In this document: positions 26,178 to 34,115 of the stretch, piece after piece
How the letters are laid out: each line of letters starts with the position of its first letter
How positions within the stretch are numbered: the first letter of the stretch is position 1
Source: RGIG3528 sp045616485
GTDB lineage: Bacteria; Bacillota; Clostridia; Lachnospirales; Lachnospiraceae
Reading direction: 5' to 3'
Assembly (NCBI GenBank): GCA_045616485.1
Contig: JAZLGU010000083.1
Coordinates: forward strand, 1 to 64,000
Length of the DNA stretch: 64,000 nt
The notes under the pieces: model-generated
Told to the model about the DNA's origin: nothing
Database searches by the model: none
Seen by the model: only the letters and a program-made list of their open reading frames with translations
Translations under genes and position numbers: made by a program

Positions 26178-27632
26178 TTATTCTGCCGGCAGAATAAGAC
26201 ATGCTACCGTTCCTTCTCCCTCTTTCGAATCAATGGAAATGCCATAGTCCGGGCCGTAATTCAGTCTGATACGCTGATTGACATTATACATGCCGTAGAT
26301 GGAACGGTCCTTTTTCTCAAAATCCTCCAGCTCCGCCCTGACTACACTGAGACGCTCTACACTCATTCCCTTGCCGTCATCCCTGATTTCCAGAATACAC
26401 TTGCCACCTTCTTTCCTGCCGGTCACCATAATGGTACCGCCGCCTCTTTTTTCTTTTATTCCGTGATAAAGGGCGTTTTCCACAAAGGGCTGCAGAGAAA
26501 GCTTAGGCATCTGACAGGATAAAATGTCCGGATTTACATCAATGGTATAATTTAAAATATCCTGATATCTGACCTTTTGTATACTAAGGTAATTGGTAAT
26601 GTGCTTTATCTCGTCTTCTACCGGTACGATTTCCTTACCCTGATTAAGGGAAGTACGGAAAAATCCCGACAGATTTTCTACCATCTTAACGACTTTTTCC
26701 TGCTCTCCGGACTCTGCCAGCCACACAATGGCATCCAGAGTATTATAAAGGAAATGAGGATTTATCTGAGCCTGCAACAGCTCAAATTCAGCTTTTCTTA
26801 AGGAGAGCTGCTCTTCTTTTATCTGTACCAACAGCTGGTTTATCTTGTCAATCATGACATTTATGGACTCGGCCAGCATTTTTGCTTCTGTTCCCTCGTA
26901 TTTTTTCGCTCTGGCTTCCAGATTGCCATTGGCTACTTCATCTGTGACTTCAGCGATTTCCGTAACAGGCCTTATGATACTTTTAGGAATATTGTAAGAC
27001 AGCACCACGATAAGAAGAAGAGTAATTAACAGGCCTGTAAGGGAGGCTAAAAGCATTCTGGTAAAAGACTCCTGGTAACCTGCCTTGGCAGTCTGCATGG
27101 CCTGTACTTCATAGTATATAAATTCTGACATGGTATCTGATATCAGCGTTGTTACTATCTGAACATCGTTCTCCCATATTTCGATACATTCCTCATACAT
27201 ATCACCTTTTATCAGGTTTTCCTCTATTCTTCTGGTATAGGTCTCCAGATTGGAAAGATATTTAAGTATGTATGTCAGCCTCTGATAATTATCATAGGAG
27301 TCCGTCACGTCTCCAATACCACTGATAACTTCCCTTGCCTCTTTCAGCATGTCTCCCAGGGTAGACTGGGAAAGGGGGGTATCGCCCGCAATCAGCAGGT
27401 AAGTCTTATAGTCAAAATTCTCCTTAAAGTCCAGACCAAATCGGGTAGCCACCAGAGTAGAGTCTATCATGCTCTCGTACCGGGCATTAATGTCTCCCAG
27501 TGCAAATAAACTAAAGGCATTTAAAAGCAGAAAAGGGATAGTAAGCAGTATACTGAAGCTTCTTATTTTTCCCGCCAGAGTATGTATGGAAAAGAAGCCT
27601 CTGATATTCTTTTTAAAAGCTTTATTTTTCAA
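26178..27632 (-). CDS. Sensor histidine kinase (YesM/LytS-type, HAMP)
   Basis: 484 residues. One helix near 25-50, an extracellular sensor of ~140 residues, a second helix near 190-212, a HAMP linker (IIRPVTEIAEVTDEVANGN), the His_kinase domain with phospho-accepting His in QINPHFLYNTLDAIVW, and an ATPase domain ending DDGKGMS...YGMYNVNQRI. Typical partner of AraC-type response regulators that control sugar transporters. It uses a TTG start: the frame has no usable ATG near the membrane helix, GGGAG is seven bases upstream, and the TTG almost abuts the regulator's stop. Confidence 0.9.
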   Translation of the reverse strand: MKNKAFKKNIRGFFSIHTLAGKIRSFSILLTIPFLLLNAFSLFALGDINARYESMIDSTLVATRFGLDFKENFDYKTYLLIAGDTPLSQSTLGDMLKEAREVISGIGDVTDSYDNYQRLTYILKYLSNLETYTRRIEENLIKGDMYEECIEIWENDVQIVTTLISDTMSEFIYYEVQAMQTAKAGYQESFTRMLLASLTGLLITLLLIVVLSYNIPKSIIRPVTEIAEVTDEVANGNLEARAKKYEGTEAKMLAESINVMIDKINQLLVQIKEEQLSLRKAEFELLQAQINPHFLYNTLDAIVWLAESGEQEKVVKMVENLSGFFRTSLNQGKEIVPVEDEIKHITNYLSIQKVRYQDILNYTIDVNPDILSCQMPKLSLQPFVENALYHGIKEKRGGGTIMVTGRKEGGKCILEIRDDGKGMSVERLSVVRAELEDFEKKDRSIYGMYNVNQRIRLNYGPDYGISIDSKEGEGTVACLILPAE

Positions 27633-27633
27633 A

Positions 27634-29226
27634 TTAGTGCTCCCTGTATTCCATTGGTGACATACCTACATTTTTCTTAAACAGATAGGAAAAATAGTGG
27701 GAGTCCTTGTAGCCTACCGCTTCGCATATCTCTGATGCCCGCATGGATGTACATTTTAATAGTTCTTTTGCTTTTTTTATACGAAGATCTGTCAGGTATT
27801 TTATAAGTGTCTGTCCTGTTTCCTGACTAAAAATGGCACTAAGATGGTTCGGAGAAAAATTCATATGCTCCGCCACCATATTAAGACTCATATCCTCATT
27901 GGTATAGTTCTCTTCTATATATTTTATGATGTCTGTAACTCTCTTGCCATTCTTGTCGCGACTAATGCTGTCTCTTTCCAGAATAGCAGATGTTACCAGG
28001 CGGCATAGGTACTCTCTGGCGCCTTCTTCTGTAGCCAGCGTCTCCTTTTTCTCATTGACCTGCTCCAGACGGGCAGTATCGCCACCAATACTTTTTACAA
28101 AATCAGACACCTTAAGAAAAGCATCTACTACCACATACTGGCGCATAAGCAGGGATTTAATCGTACTGCTCCCCAGTCCTTCAAAAAAATCATCCACAAA
28201 AAACTTGGCTTCATCTGCAAAACCCAGCTTTAAAAACTCTGCAAATCCGGTACGATCCAGCTGATTGGGCATAACTACTTCCTGGCTGTCTTCTGTACGG
28301 GTAAAGCTTTTCACATCATCATTACGTATGATTTTATTATCTTCTATAAGGTATCTGTAGGCAAATGCATGCTCAGCGCTCTCATAGCACTGCGGCAGCT
28401 CTCCCAGCCTCATAACAGGATCCCCTATGCCTCCGAAATATCTGATGTGGACATGACTGTCAAATTTTTCCTTTACGTTTTTCACAAACTCATCGATCTG
28501 AGCCTGCACTTCCGCCTGGCTTCCGCCCTTAAATATATAGGCTTTCCCTTCAGGCGCCCTGTCAAAGGCCAGAGGATTGCCCTCCAAGCACATATCTTCT
28601 ATCTCATTAAAACGCTTTAATACACTCTTGGAAAACTCTACCTGCTCGTGGTAATTACTTTTCACCTTCAGCAAAAGAATATTGTACCAGGAGGCTACCA
28701 GGTCCATATCCAGCTCCTCAGCCATATGCAAAAGCTCTGCGGCATGGCCGTTTCCGGATACCAGCTCTGTAAAAAGATCGCTTTTGTCACGCTCGATATT
28801 CTCCTTCATTTCTGTACGGTAGAAATCCAGCATTTCCTTTTCCTGCTCCCTCTCTTCAATTCGCTTTTTAATGGGAGCCAGGGCGTTCAGAAGCTCCACG
28901 CTGCTGACCGGCTTGGACAGATACTCGGCTGCTCCGATTTTTATGGCCTCTTTTGCATATTCAAATTCTGCATGACCTGTAAGAAAAACTATTTCCGTAT
29001 TGGGATACTTGGCTCTCACTAAGCGCGCCAGCTCCAATCCGTCCATAAAAGGCATTTTGATATCAGTAATAAGAATATCCGGCCTGGATTTTTCTATCAT
29101 AGGCAGCGCCAACTCTCCATCCGGCGCCTCTCCGCAAAATTCATAGCCGTTTTCTCCCCATGCCACCTTTGTTTTAATACCTTCTCTGACTACATATTCA
29201 TCTTCTGCCAAAAATACCTTAATCAT
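27634..29226 (-). CDS. Response regulator, CheY-like receiver plus AraC-type DNA-binding domain
   Basis: 530 residues. Receiver domain 1-120 with phospho-acceptor D55 (DILITDIKMPFMDG) and conserved K near 104 (YLSKPVS). A long central region (about 130-410) typical of YesN-type regulators; C-terminal AraC/XylS double helix-turn-helix (about 430-530: MSLNMVAEHMNFSPNHLSAIF, KAKELLKCTSMRASEICEAV). First gene of the transporter operon; it should activate binding-protein and transporter genes when the kinase senses sugar. It has its own strong promoter at 29267-29296. Confidence 0.92.
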   Translation of the reverse strand: MIKVFLAEDEYVVREGIKTKVAWGENGYEFCGEAPDGELALPMIEKSRPDILITDIKMPFMDGLELARLVRAKYPNTEIVFLTGHAEFEYAKEAIKIGAAEYLSKPVSSVELLNALAPIKKRIEEREQEKEMLDFYRTEMKENIERDKSDLFTELVSGNGHAAELLHMAEELDMDLVASWYNILLLKVKSNYHEQVEFSKSVLKRFNEIEDMCLEGNPLAFDRAPEGKAYIFKGGSQAEVQAQIDEFVKNVKEKFDSHVHIRYFGGIGDPVMRLGELPQCYESAEHAFAYRYLIEDNKIIRNDDVKSFTRTEDSQEVVMPNQLDRTGFAEFLKLGFADEAKFFVDDFFEGLGSSTIKSLLMRQYVVVDAFLKVSDFVKSIGGDTARLEQVNEKKETLATEEGAREYLCRLVTSAILERDSISRDKNGKRVTDIIKYIEENYTNEDMSLNMVAEHMNFSPNHLSAIFSQETGQTLIKYLTDLRIKKAKELLKCTSMRASEICEAVGYKDSHYFSYLFKKNVGMSPMEYREH

Positions 29227-29266
29227 AGTAACCCCTCGTCATATACTCATGATGCCCATTTGTATC

Positions 29267-29296
29267 ATTATACTTTTTTATGAAGATTTATGTCAA
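29267..29296 (-). promoter_or_regulatory. Promoter of the two-component/transporter operon
   Basis: On the minus strand a consensus TTGACA (29291-29296) and TATAAT (29267-29272) are 18 bases apart, giving a short leader before the ATG at 29226. Confidence 0.75.
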
Positions 29297-29341
29297 CGGA
29301 GTAAATCAATATTATATTTTTCTTGTATTTCCCCTGCTTTG

Positions 29342-29370
29342 TTGACTTTTTATAAATCAGCGTATATATT
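29342..29370 (+). promoter_or_regulatory. Promoter of the leader-bearing protein gene
   Basis: TTGACT (29342-29347) and TATATT (29365-29370) with 17-base spacing on the plus strand. Transcription would start near 29377, leaving a leader of about 190 bases before the ATG at 29566. Confidence 0.7.
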
Positions 29371-29427
29371 AGAAAAAGCTAGTTTAGCCGTATTTTGTAA
29401 GAGGATCTGAGAAAAGAAAAAAAGGAC

Positions 29428-29562
29428 TTCTCCATTTTTCACTTCGTTCAAAAAGGAGGTAACATGGTCGCTAAGCCATTATAGATCACGCTATCGCGTG
29501 GAGGCTTAGCTTTTCAAACTCCTTCGGAGTTCTCCATTTTTCGCTACGTTCAAAAAGGAGGT
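29428..29562 (+). promoter_or_regulatory. 5' leader with a duplicated ribosome-binding region, mini-ORF and hairpins
   Basis: A 33-bp segment beginning TTCTCCATTTTTC and ending AAAAAGGAGGT is present twice (29428-29460 and 29530-29562), differing at two positions. The first copy is followed by ATG at 29464 opening a 6-codon reading frame (MVAKPL, stop at 29484). The second copy serves the 169-residue gene. Between them is a two-part hairpin, outer stem GCTAAGCC/GGCTTAGC (29470-29477 with 29503-29510) and inner stem CACGC/GCGTG, and then a small stem AACTCC/GGAGTT (29517-29531). It could be a translation-coupled attenuator or simply a tandem duplication; which is unknown. Confidence 0.6.
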
Positions 29563-29565
29563 TTC

Positions 29566-30075
29566 ATGAAAACTTTTGAATCACCATCATTAGAGAGAAT
29601 TAATGATTTGACAGAAGGCGTGTATGCAGACAGTGGCAACCCCGGCACCTTTGTTCCGGGCATTCCATCCACTCCTATTACGCCCAACACTCCTGCAGCC
29701 AGTGATTGGACATGGGCTTTCGAGGACTGGAGCCACAACTCAGGCAGCCACTCTGATGCACGATTAAGAATGCACTATGCCGGTAAAGCTGTCGACGCTT
29801 ATACCCGACCACTGGTCATGACATTTACAACAGGCTTCGCCATCGACAATCTCGAAGTTGAGTTTCAGGATACCACTTTCCAGGTTTTGGGAAACGGCTT
29901 TTCCATTACCTATAACGGCCATCTTAATGCTACCGAGAATATTGATATGAGAATCAGAATATATCAGGTCAAGAATAATGGCGTAGACAATGCAGCCATC
30001 GGTGTTTCCGGTGCCGGTGCCAACGATAGCGAACTCGTAAGAAGCATTCGCCTGGTTTCCATGCATTACAAATAA
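29566..30075 (+). CDS. Leader-bearing 169-residue protein, candidate exported or modified peptide
   Basis: Not recognised as a named family. It has no classical signal peptide. The first ~25 residues look like a hydrophilic leader: MK, aromatic at 4, P7, E10, then LTEGVYADSG. This is followed by a Pro/Gly/Thr-rich stretch (26-45) and a beta-rich domain (46-169) with alternating hydrophobic residues. The leader matches the start of the 61-residue peptide at 63173 position by position (MK-x-aromatic-x-small-P-x-aliphatic-E). The next gene downstream is an ABC exporter. Its AAAAAGGAGGT ribosome binding site and promoter are strong. I infer a substrate of that exporter, perhaps a RiPP-like or self-assembling surface protein; that is not proven. 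Confidence 0.7.
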   Translation: MKTFESPSLERINDLTEGVYADSGNPGTFVPGIPSTPITPNTPAASDWTWAFEDWSHNSGSHSDARLRMHYAGKAVDAYTRPLVMTFTTGFAIDNLEVEFQDTTFQVLGNGFSITYNGHLNATENIDMRIRIYQVKNNGVDNAAIGVSGAGANDSELVRSIRLVSMHYK

Positions 30076-30109
30076 AATCAGAAACATATTAACATAATCT
30101 GCTATTAAA

Positions 30110-30138
30110 ACTCAGGTGGCATTCGACCACCTGAGTTT
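30110..30138 (+). terminator. Terminator-like hairpin, first copy
   Basis: Stem ACTCAGGTGG / CCACCTGAGT with a 7-base loop, followed by only three Ts. It lies 35 bases past the stop of the 169-residue gene. An identical 29-base copy occurs at 30343-30371. The weak T-run suggests leaky termination so that some transcripts continue into the exporter gene. Confidence 0.7.
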
Positions 30139-30194
30139 CAGACTGTAGACAAACTATATTTTTTATAAGGCTGACATCGTAAGCCATCTATAAT

Positions 30195-30223
30195 CAGACT
30201 TCGGAATTCACTTCCGGAGTCTG
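30195..30223. repeat. Intergenic hairpin next to the composite repeat
   Basis: 12-bp stem CAGACTTCGGAA / TTCCGGAGTCTG with one G-T pair and a 5-base loop. Directly after it another inverted pair, AAATGGCGAAAA (30224-30235) and TTTTCGCCATTT (30257-30268), overlaps the start of the composite repeat, so the whole 30110-30371 gap is almost entirely made of hairpins. Confidence 0.75.
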
Positions 30224-30237
30224 AAATGGCGAAAAAT

Positions 30238-30340
30238 GGGGTGTAGGGGCCTCCAATTTTCGCCATTTATTCCTTAAAAACAATAACAGAGCAGAGGCGT
30301 TCGCCATCTGCTCTGAAGTGTCGACTTTGTCGACACGCTA
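30238..30340. repeat. Composite hairpin repeat, copy 1 (inverted relative to 63435-63538)
   Basis: About 103 bp. Read on the plus strand it contains GGGGTGTAGGGGCCTCC, TTTTCGCCATTTATTCC, a hairpin with outer stem CAGAGCAG/CTGCTCTG, and the palindromic GTGTCGACTTTGTCGACAC (30318-30336). Its reverse complement matches 63435-63538 nearly base for base; the main differences are inside the CAGAGCAG hairpin loop arm. It lies between the leader-bearing gene and the ABC exporter. Confidence 0.9.
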
Positions 30341-30342
30341 AT

Positions 30343-30371
30343 ACTCAGGTGGCATTCGACCACCTGAGTTT
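30343..30371. terminator. Terminator-like hairpin, second identical copy
   Basis: Identical to 30110-30138 over 29 bases. It directly abuts the composite repeat and ends ten bases before the likely start codon of the ABC transporter. A GTG inside this hairpin would open the transporter frame, but it is unlikely to be the start. Confidence 0.7.
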
Positions 30372-30381
30372 ATCATTAATT

Positions 30382-32160
30382 ATGAAAAAAGTGAGTAAAG
30401 CTAAAATCAAACATAAAGTCAGACGCGGCAGGGAAGGTATACAGGAGCTTATATGGATGGCTCCTTTAGTTAAAAAGAACTGGCACCTTATCCTTCTTTT
30501 TTCTGTGCTCGGATTAACCGGCACCCTGGTAGGTCTTTTTAGCAGCCTGATATCCAGAGACCTGGTAGATATGATTACCGGGCACCAGACTGCAGCCCTG
30601 CTGCGCACTTTCGTTCTTCTTGTTGCCACCACTATTTTCACCACTGTTATTTCCCAGATCAGCCAGATTATTACAGCCAAAATCAATCTGACCATGCAAA
30701 ACAAGATTCAATATGATTTATTTGAAAAAATCCTTGAATCAAAGTGGGAATACCTTTCAAGCCTTCACTCTGCAGATCTTATGAGACGTTGGAACGGCGA
30801 TTCTTCTGCTATTGCCACCAATGTGCTTACTCTGATCCCCAATATTATAAACTATTCCTTTAAATTAATATCCAGCTTTTATATTGTGGTAAAAAATGAT
30901 TACACTTTTGCCATTATTGCCCTTCTTTGCCTGCCCATAAGCTTCCTTTCTTCCAGGCTTTCCTTAAGGAAAATGAAAAATGCCAATATGGAAACCTATG
31001 CAACCGGCACAAAGCTGTCCGCCTTTAATCAGGACGTGTTTGGCAATATTCAGACCGTAAAAGCCTTGGATATGATGAGTCTGCTTAAGCATCAGCTCAA
31101 AGACCTGCAGAAAGAAAATCTGGACAGCTCCGTAAAATATCAGAAAAGCTCTGCTATCAATGCACTTTTACTTACTCTGGTTTCCCTTTTTACTACCTAT
31201 ACCGTCTATGGATGGGGTATATACAGGGTATGGAGCGGAGCTATTTCCTACGGTACCATGACACTTTTTATCTCCCTTACCGGCAGCTTATCAGCCTCTA
31301 TCAGCAGCTTTGTCCAGCTAATGCCTACCATCGTCAGACTTTCCAATTCCATCCACAGGTATAGAGCTTTATCCGAGCTACCCAAGGAAGATTTTTCCAT
31401 GATGGAAGAAGTAAAGGACTTTTTTGATACTCATAAGGATACAGGTATAGGTCTCTCAGTAAGAGATGTCTGCTATTCCTACCCAAATGGGACTGAAGTA
31501 TTCACAGGAGCCTCTTTCGAAGCCCATCCCCATGAAATCATCTCTCTGGTAGGCCCTTCAGGAGAAGGCAAGACCACCATGCTGCGTTTTCTGCTTTCTA
31601 TCATTAACGCCACCGATGGTCAGGGATATATATGCGCCGGTAACAGTACTCCGGATAACAGCGCCCTGCATCTCCCCCTCACTGCATCAGTCCGTCAGCT
31701 TATAGCTTATGTCCCTCAGGGGAATACCATGCTAAGCGGCACTATTGCTGCCAATATGCGTAATGTCTGTCCTGATGCCAGTGACGAAGAGATAGTAGCT
31801 GCCCTTAAATTAGCCTGTGCCTGGGACTTTGTGGAAAAGCTTCCGGAAGGCATCAATACTCCTTTACTGGAAAGGGGAGGCGGCTTTTCCGAAGGTCAGG
31901 CTCAGCGTCTTTCCATTGCCAGAGCCTTACTAAGAAAATCTCCTATTCTCCTTTTGGATGAAGCGACTTCCGCCCTGGATATTGAAACAGAAAAAAAGGT
32001 GCTGGGCAACATCCTTTCAGATGCATACCCACGCACCACAATAGTTACTACCCACCGCCCTTCAGTCTTAAAGCAGTGTGAAAGAGTATATTCCATTAAA
32101 GACAAGGGCTGTAAGCTTATGTCATCAGATGAGATTAAGGAGCTCCTGACAAGCTTCTGA
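30382..32160 (+). CDS. ABC exporter with fused membrane and ATPase domains (no peptidase domain)
   Basis: 592 residues from ATG 30382. A basic N-terminal segment, six membrane helices (about 30-325 of this numbering) and a C-terminal ATPase. Walker A GPSGEGKTTMLRF, signature FSEGQAQRLSIARALL (SEGQ instead of SGGQ, as often seen in peptide-modification clusters), Walker B ILLLDEATSALD. There is no C39 peptidase domain, so it would export without cutting at a double-Gly site. The start is uncertain: ATG 30457 has a better AGGAG site, while the upstream segment still looks coding. It probably exports the product of 29566. Its 3' end overlaps the converging gene at 32125 by 36 bases. Confidence 0.88.
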   Translation: MKKVSKAKIKHKVRRGREGIQELIWMAPLVKKNWHLILLFSVLGLTGTLVGLFSSLISRDLVDMITGHQTAALLRTFVLLVATTIFTTVISQISQIITAKINLTMQNKIQYDLFEKILESKWEYLSSLHSADLMRRWNGDSSAIATNVLTLIPNIINYSFKLISSFYIVVKNDYTFAIIALLCLPISFLSSRLSLRKMKNANMETYATGTKLSAFNQDVFGNIQTVKALDMMSLLKHQLKDLQKENLDSSVKYQKSSAINALLLTLVSLFTTYTVYGWGIYRVWSGAISYGTMTLFISLTGSLSASISSFVQLMPTIVRLSNSIHRYRALSELPKEDFSMMEEVKDFFDTHKDTGIGLSVRDVCYSYPNGTEVFTGASFEAHPHEIISLVGPSGEGKTTMLRFLLSIINATDGQGYICAGNSTPDNSALHLPLTASVRQLIAYVPQGNTMLSGTIAANMRNVCPDASDEEIVAALKLACAWDFVEKLPEGINTPLLERGGGFSEGQAQRLSIARALLRKSPILLLDEATSALDIETEKKVLGNILSDAYPRTTIVTTHRPSVLKQCERVYSIKDKGCKLMSSDEIKELLTSF

Positions 32161-33381
32161 TTCCACTCGCTTTTTGCAGACTTTTGCTGCCTCATCTTCC
32201 ATATTGCAGTAAAGCCTGAAAACATCGATTGGCCCTGCAATATCATTTACAAAAGTCAACATATCATCCAGCTGACTTTCAGTCCAGTTGGGGGAGACTA
32301 AGCGATTCAGTATATGAATCACCTTTTCATCATATGCCAGCTCCTTAATAAAATTATCCTTATCCCGGCTTAGGAGCACTATGGTAGATAGAGGCCATCT
32401 GCCATTTTCACAGCTTTCGGAAGTGCCGCACCAGGGCATGCCATAGGCTACTACCTCTCCCTCTTCCATGGTAAGAAGGGCCAGGTCTCCATTGCATATA
32501 TGGCTACCGAAATTTTTCTCCCAAAGGGCTGCATGGGTACTTTTCCCCACCCCTGACATAGCAGAAAAAAGAACCGCCCTGCTATTATGTAAAAGCACGG
32601 CCGAATGAAGTATAAAATGCTCATTTAAGCCGGCGAAATAGAAAAAGGCCAGCCTCGTTGCCTCATAAATGGCATGCCTGGTATCATCGTCCTTCCTGTA
32701 GTATACAATCTCTGAAAATCTTCCGTCTTTACTGATAAAAATCCATCTTACAGGCAGTTCATCAAAAAGAATTACATATCCTTTACGGGCTTTAAGTACA
32801 GTAAGCCCTATAGCTGATATGAAGCCCGCCTGATCCATATCATATCTGTTGGCCAGGTATGAAGGGCCTATTTCCTTATCATCGGGCCATAATGTAAGCT
32901 GTATTTTTTGTTCTGCCCTGCAATCTGCATTTTCCGCCTTAAAAAGCTCAAAATTGTCAGGCAGCACTTCTTTGTCTCCAAATATTCTAAGGCCCAGACG
33001 TCCGATTTTATATCTGCCGATCTCAGCCTCACTTATCTCATCTTCAAAGTGTTCCTCTGTGACATCAAAACTCCTTATTTCCTTTTCCATCCTGCCCATA
33101 GGATAGTCGCAAATCAGATTCTTATTCATCATGTCTCTTAAGAAGCTTCTGGTCTGCTTCGCCACAAAGTCCATTTCTGACTGGTCTTCGCATTCAAAAT
33201 AGAGCTGACAGCTTTCTATAAGCTGATCTTCAGACATATCCCCCTGAAGCAGCTGCCAAATGGCCGCCCCGCTGTCGTTAAGCCTTACACCGCTTGCAGG
33301 CAGCTCCCCCTTACAGGCTGTTACCAGTAAATAAGGTGTGTCACCAATATATCTTAGTACATAATCAGGATTTCTTCTCAT
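32125..33381 (-). CDS. PqqD-like domain fused to an HPr-kinase-like domain
   Basis: 418 residues. Residues 1-95 fit a PqqD-like (RiPP recognition element) domain: LLVTACKGELPASGVRLNDSGAAIWQLLQG. Residues ~190-418 resemble the HPr-kinase-like P-loop fold found in peptide-tailoring kinases: H259 in ILHSAVLLHNSRAVLFS, P-loop SAMSGVGKST (273-282), NGDL (297-300) and GMPWCGT. Residues ~96-190 are unassigned. Known relatives phosphorylate serines of precursor peptides or serve in lasso-peptide clusters. It ends convergent with, and overlapping, the ABC exporter, and follows the YugP gene by 18 bases. I infer that its PqqD part may bind the leaders at 29566 and 63173. Confidence 0.82.
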   Translation of the reverse strand: MRRNPDYVLRYIGDTPYLLVTACKGELPASGVRLNDSGAAIWQLLQGDMSEDQLIESCQLYFECEDQSEMDFVAKQTRSFLRDMMNKNLICDYPMGRMEKEIRSFDVTEEHFEDEISEAEIGRYKIGRLGLRIFGDKEVLPDNFELFKAENADCRAEQKIQLTLWPDDKEIGPSYLANRYDMDQAGFISAIGLTVLKARKGYVILFDELPVRWIFISKDGRFSEIVYYRKDDDTRHAIYEATRLAFFYFAGLNEHFILHSAVLLHNSRAVLFSAMSGVGKSTHAALWEKNFGSHICNGDLALLTMEEGEVVAYGMPWCGTSESCENGRWPLSTIVLLSRDKDNFIKELAYDEKVIHILNRLVSPNWTESQLDDMLTFVNDIAGPIDVFRLYCNMEDEAAKVCKKRVESEACQELLNLI

Positions 33382-33398
33382 AACATCTCCGCTTATCC

Positions 33399-34088
33399 TT
33401 ATCTGCTTCTCCTGTTGTTTCCGCCGAAAAGCATAATCAGTCTCAACAGCTGGAGTATAGAAGAAATAAGTGCTGCAACGTATGTGAGAGCTGCTGCAGA
33501 AAGCACTGCTTTAGCTCCGGTCATTTCTTCACCTATGAGAATATTGCTGTTTTCCAAAGTCTTTAATGCTCTTTTGGAAGCATTGAACTCTACAGGTAAA
33601 GTAATCAGCTGAAAAATAACAACAAATGAGAAAAGAATAATACCAAGCTGAGTCAGATTAAAGCTGCCCAGGATAACCCCCAGTATAATAACAGGCCAGG
33701 ACAGAAAAGATCCGTAATTGGCCATAGGTACCGCGATGGACCTGAGCTTAAGAGGCGCATATCCCTCTTGATGCTGTAAGGCGTGTCCGCACTCGTGGGC
33801 TGCCACTCCGATAGCTGCTACAGAGCTGCTGCCATACACACTGTCTGACAGTCGTAGCACCTTTTCGTTGGGTGAATAATGGTCTGTAAGGGAACCGCTA
33901 ATGTGCTGAACGGATACATCATAGATGCCTACGTTTCTCAGCATCTGCTCAGCCACTTCCTCGGCTCTGATCCCTCTCATACTAAGGACTCTGCTGTATC
34001 TGGAATAGGTACCCTTCACATTGGCAGAAGCGATGAGACTTATCAGCGCTCCTATTAATACAAGAATATAAGTATAATCCCAAAACAT
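33399..34088 (-). CDS. yugP: Membrane zinc metallopeptidase, YugP family
   Basis: 229 residues. One helix at the start, the zinc motif AAHECGHALQHQ (HECGH at 98-102), then two to three helices toward the C terminus. The family is widespread in Firmicutes; its substrate is not established. It sits in a three-gene minus-strand run: HAD phosphatase (28 bases upstream), YugP, PqqD-kinase. A protease in the same transcript as a PqqD-kinase is suggestive for peptide processing, but YugP genes also occur in many unrelated contexts. Confidence 0.9.
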   Translation of the reverse strand: MFWDYTYILVLIGALISLIASANVKGTYSRYSRVLSMRGIRAEEVAEQMLRNVGIYDVSVQHISGSLTDHYSPNEKVLRLSDSVYGSSSVAAIGVAAHECGHALQHQEGYAPLKLRSIAVPMANYGSFLSWPVIILGVILGSFNLTQLGIILFSFVVIFQLITLPVEFNASKRALKTLENSNILIGEEMTGAKAVLSAAALTYVAALISSILQLLRLIMLFGGNNRRSR

Positions 34089-34115
34089 AACGATTTACCT
34101 CTTTTTCTATTAATC

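Noticed and set aside
26178..26200. Terminator from the palindrome TTATTCTGCCGGCAGAATAA
   Set aside because: It is the coding end of the histidine kinase gene and lacks a T-run on the minus strand.
30349..30381. GTG start for the ABC exporter inside the second hairpin
   Set aside because: The extra residues come from the duplicated hairpin sequence, there is no ribosome binding site, and a stem would hide the codon. ATG 30382 or 30457 is more plausible.
29342..33381. Complete lasso-peptide or lanthipeptide cluster
   Set aside because: No asparagine-synthetase-like cyclase, B2 transglutaminase-type protease, LanM/LanB enzyme or radical SAM/SPASM gene is nearby. The transglutaminase-like proteins at 13-19 kb are extracellular Ig proteins, not lasso B2 proteins.
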